DNA from: Rossellomorea vietnamensis
Lineage (GTDB): Bacteria > Bacillota > Bacilli > Bacillales > Bacillaceae_B
Direction of reading: 5' to 3'
Length of the DNA stretch: 64,000 nt
Assembly (NCBI RefSeq): GCF_025398035.1
Contig: NZ_CP104558.1
Coordinates: 4,102,001-4,166,000, forward strand
Positions 62,609 to 64,000 of the stretch are shown here, piece by piece. The notes under the pieces are model-generated. The model had not been told where the DNA came from and searched no databases. It saw only the letters and a program-made list of their open reading frames with translations. A program made the translations under genes and the position numbers. Position 1 is the stretch's first letter. Each line of letters starts with the position of its first letter.

Positions 62609-62670
62609 GATTTTGCCAAAGGATTCGTTCATTTTGACGAAAAAAATCATGTCAAAGGGGGAAATACAAA

Positions 62671-63051
62671 ATGGAAACAATGGGACGTCATGTAATCTCT
62701 GAATTATGGGGTTGCGATTTTGAAAAATTAAACGATGTAGTAGGAATTGAGAAAACATTCGTAGATGCTGCGCTTAAGTCAGGTGCAGAAGTGCGTGAGG
62801 TGGCTTTTCATAAATTTGCTCCTCAAGGTGTGAGTGGAGTCGTGATCATTTCTGAATCACACTTAACGATCCACAGTTTTCCTGAACATGGTTATGCCAG
62901 TATTGATGTATATACTTGCGGTGATTTAGATCCTAATATCGCAGCTGAATATATTGCAGATGCTCTTGGTGCTGACACACGTGAAACGATTGAATTGCCA
63001 CGTGGAATGGGTCCTGTACAAGTGAAGAAGTCCCAGGCTCAAGCCCTTTAA
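62671..63051 (+). CDS. speD: S-adenosylmethionine decarboxylase proenzyme
   Basis: A 126-residue pyruvoyl enzyme of the short Bacillus type, supplying aminopropyl groups for spermidine. Self-cleavage occurs at Glu62-Ser63 in [15 protein letters not shown], turning Ser63 into the pyruvoyl group. The conserved Cys is in VYTCGD. AAAGGGGG precedes ATG 62671. Confidence 0.95.
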   Translation: METMGRHVISELWGCDFEKLNDVVGIEKTFVDAALKSGAEVREVAFHKFAPQGVSGVVIISESHLTIHSFPEHGYASIDVYTCGDLDPNIAAEYIADALGADTRETIELPRGMGPVQVKKSQAQAL

Positions 63052-63067
63052 TCGATAATAACTCAGA

Positions 63068-63098
63068 AGAGATGCGTGATTCATGCATCTCTTTTTTT
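63068..63098 (+). terminator. Terminator of speD
   Basis: AGAGATGC pairs with GCATCTCT over a 9-nt loop, seven T. Confidence 0.9.
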
Positions 63099-63183
63099 AT
63101 GCCCGCGTTCGTACGTGCACTTATGGGTTTTTCAATCGTGCCTTTTCGTGTAAAATAAGGGTAACTAAAGGGAGGAACTTGAT

Positions 63184-63564
63184 ATGAGTGGAATACGTAC
63201 CCTGTTAAAGCGATTTCAATCGGAGTGTGAAACGTCCGATCAGCATGAAGATAAGGAACTGCAATCACGCTATTATAAATCCATGCATCAAGGTGCATTT
63301 AATGCCGTGCTGGGATTATTCTCGTCGTCAGAATATGAGGTGATCTCCCAGTCCAAGGACAGAGGGGAAATCACGGTCCGAAAAAACGGAACGCCTCAAT
63401 TATTTATCGTTGCCACGGTCATCACGGTTCGGCCGCTTGAAACGGCAGTCGATTTTAAGGTCAGTGCGGATAAAGGGAAGATTTTTGGTACATATACCGT
63501 TTTAAAAGCGCAAATCAACCATTATTATCACCAGCTTGATGGCGAATTGAAAAAAGTGAAATAA
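63184..63564 (+). CDS. Conserved cytosolic protein of unknown function
   Basis: A 126-residue soluble protein conserved near speD/nrdR in Bacillus. An N-terminal charged helix is followed by strands ([33 protein letters not shown]). No catalytic motif is visible. AGGGAGG precedes ATG 63184. A weak terminator-like hairpin follows at 63580-63606. Confidence 0.75.
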   Translation: MSGIRTLLKRFQSECETSDQHEDKELQSRYYKSMHQGAFNAVLGLFSSSEYEVISQSKDRGEITVRKNGTPQLFIVATVITVRPLETAVDFKVSADKGKIFGTYTVLKAQINHYYHQLDGELKKVK

Positions 63565-63579
63565 CGGTAAATCCTATAG

Positions 63580-63606
63580 AAGCTTGTGTAAGTTGCAGCT
63601 TTTTTA
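63580..63606 (+). terminator. Weak terminator before nrdR
   Basis: AAGCT pairs with AGCTT over a 12-nt loop, then five T. The stem is short. Confidence 0.45.
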
Positions 63607-63646
63607 TATGATGAAGGTAATAGTATGTAATAACGGAGCTGATATT

Positions 63647-64000
63647 ATGAAATGCCCGTCTTGCCAGCATAATGGTACCAGAGTGGTGGACTCACGACCT
63701 GCTGATGAAGGACGCTCTATCAGGAGAAGAAGAGAATGTGAAGAATGTACATTTCGCTTCACGACCTTTGAGAAGGTTGAAGAGCTTCCTTTAATTGTGG
63801 TGAAAAAAGAAGGGGTAAGAGAAGAGTTTAGTCGAGAAAAGATTTTGAGGGGATTGATCAAGGCCTGTGAGAAGCGCCCGGTACCTCTTGAAAGATTAGA
63901 GAAGATCTCAACAGATATCGAAAAGGACCTGCGGAATCAAGGTGCCTCCGAAGTAGAATCTGTGAAGATCGGTGAGATGGTCATGGATCACCTTGCGAAA
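63647..64000 (+). CDS. nrdR: Transcriptional repressor NrdR, partial
   Basis: 118 codons are visible before the window edge; full NrdR is about 150 residues. The zinc ribbon (CPSC ... [15 protein letters not shown]) is followed by an ATP-cone domain ([20 protein letters not shown] over residues ~46-65, KACEKRPV). It represses ribonucleotide reductase genes when dATP is high. GGAG precedes ATG 63647. Confidence 0.94.
   Translation, partial: MKCPSCQHNGTRVVDSRPADEGRSIRRRRECEECTFRFTTFEKVEELPLIVVKKEGVREEFSREKILRGLIKACEKRPVPLERLEKISTDIEKDLRNQGASEVESVKIGEMVMDHLAK

Overview
The window is a piece of a low-to-moderate G+C, endospore-forming Bacillaceae chromosome (Bacillus or a close relative such as Rossellomorea). 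The right half keeps the Bacillus subtilis gene order dnaE, ytsJ, accDA, pfkA, pyk, fxsA, ytvI, ytwI, citZ-icd-mdh, phoPR, polA, mutM, ytaF, coaE, gapB, speD, nrdR. Sporulation genes (ytrH, ytrI, ytaF) and Bacillus-type ribosome binding sites and terminators support this. The species cannot be fixed from the sequence alone.

Layout. 1-32 kb is accessory: a partial thiamine-diphosphate oxidase and gpmA; an ECF sigma/anti-sigma pair (3.3-4.9 kb); a beta-propeller exported protein; a MarR-DUF3147 pair with a 23-bp operator; a long co-oriented run of small enzymes (8-18.8 kb: acetyltransferases, HAD phosphatases, Nudix, nucleotidyltransferase-like, methyltransferase, phosphotransferase-like, lipoproteins) including one DinB-like pseudogene; an intact IS3-family element (18.8-20.3 kb) sitting inside a terminator hairpin; a second sigma/anti-sigma pair (21.5-22.7 kb); an MFS exporter, a deaminase-like enzyme, the lipid II flippase Amj, lipoproteins and an APH-like kinase; a MerR regulator divergent from a membrane protein; and a third sigma/anti-sigma pair (30-31.6 kb). 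32-64 kb is core: sporulation genes ytrHI divergent from dnaE, then malic enzyme, a FadR-like regulator, acetyl-CoA carboxylase carboxyltransferase, lower glycolysis, the citrate branch of the TCA cycle, phosphate sensing, membrane protein quality control (hflKC), DNA repair, CoA synthesis, gluconeogenic GAPDH and polyamine synthesis.

Regulation is the most informative layer. Readable signals include four 11-bp-phased PhoP boxes upstream of a very short terminated transcript between phoR and hflK; an exact sigma-W-type promoter for hflKC; a TGGTC-N-GACCA palindrome ahead of the malic enzyme/FadR-like/accDA block; paired CcpN-type sites at gapB; a MerR-type promoter with a 19-bp spacer; an ECF-type promoter in front of the first sigma gene; a sigma-E-type promoter for ytrHI; and a structured leader ahead of speD.

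Non-coding repeats are plentiful: two arrays of degenerate motifs phased every 20-22 bp, an element with inverted and direct copies upstream of the MFS gene, and three copies of a ~120-bp GC-rich element whose stems differ by compensatory changes. One of these three is a composite carrying a second hairpin repeat inside it. I saw no rRNA, tRNA, CRISPR array or prophage.
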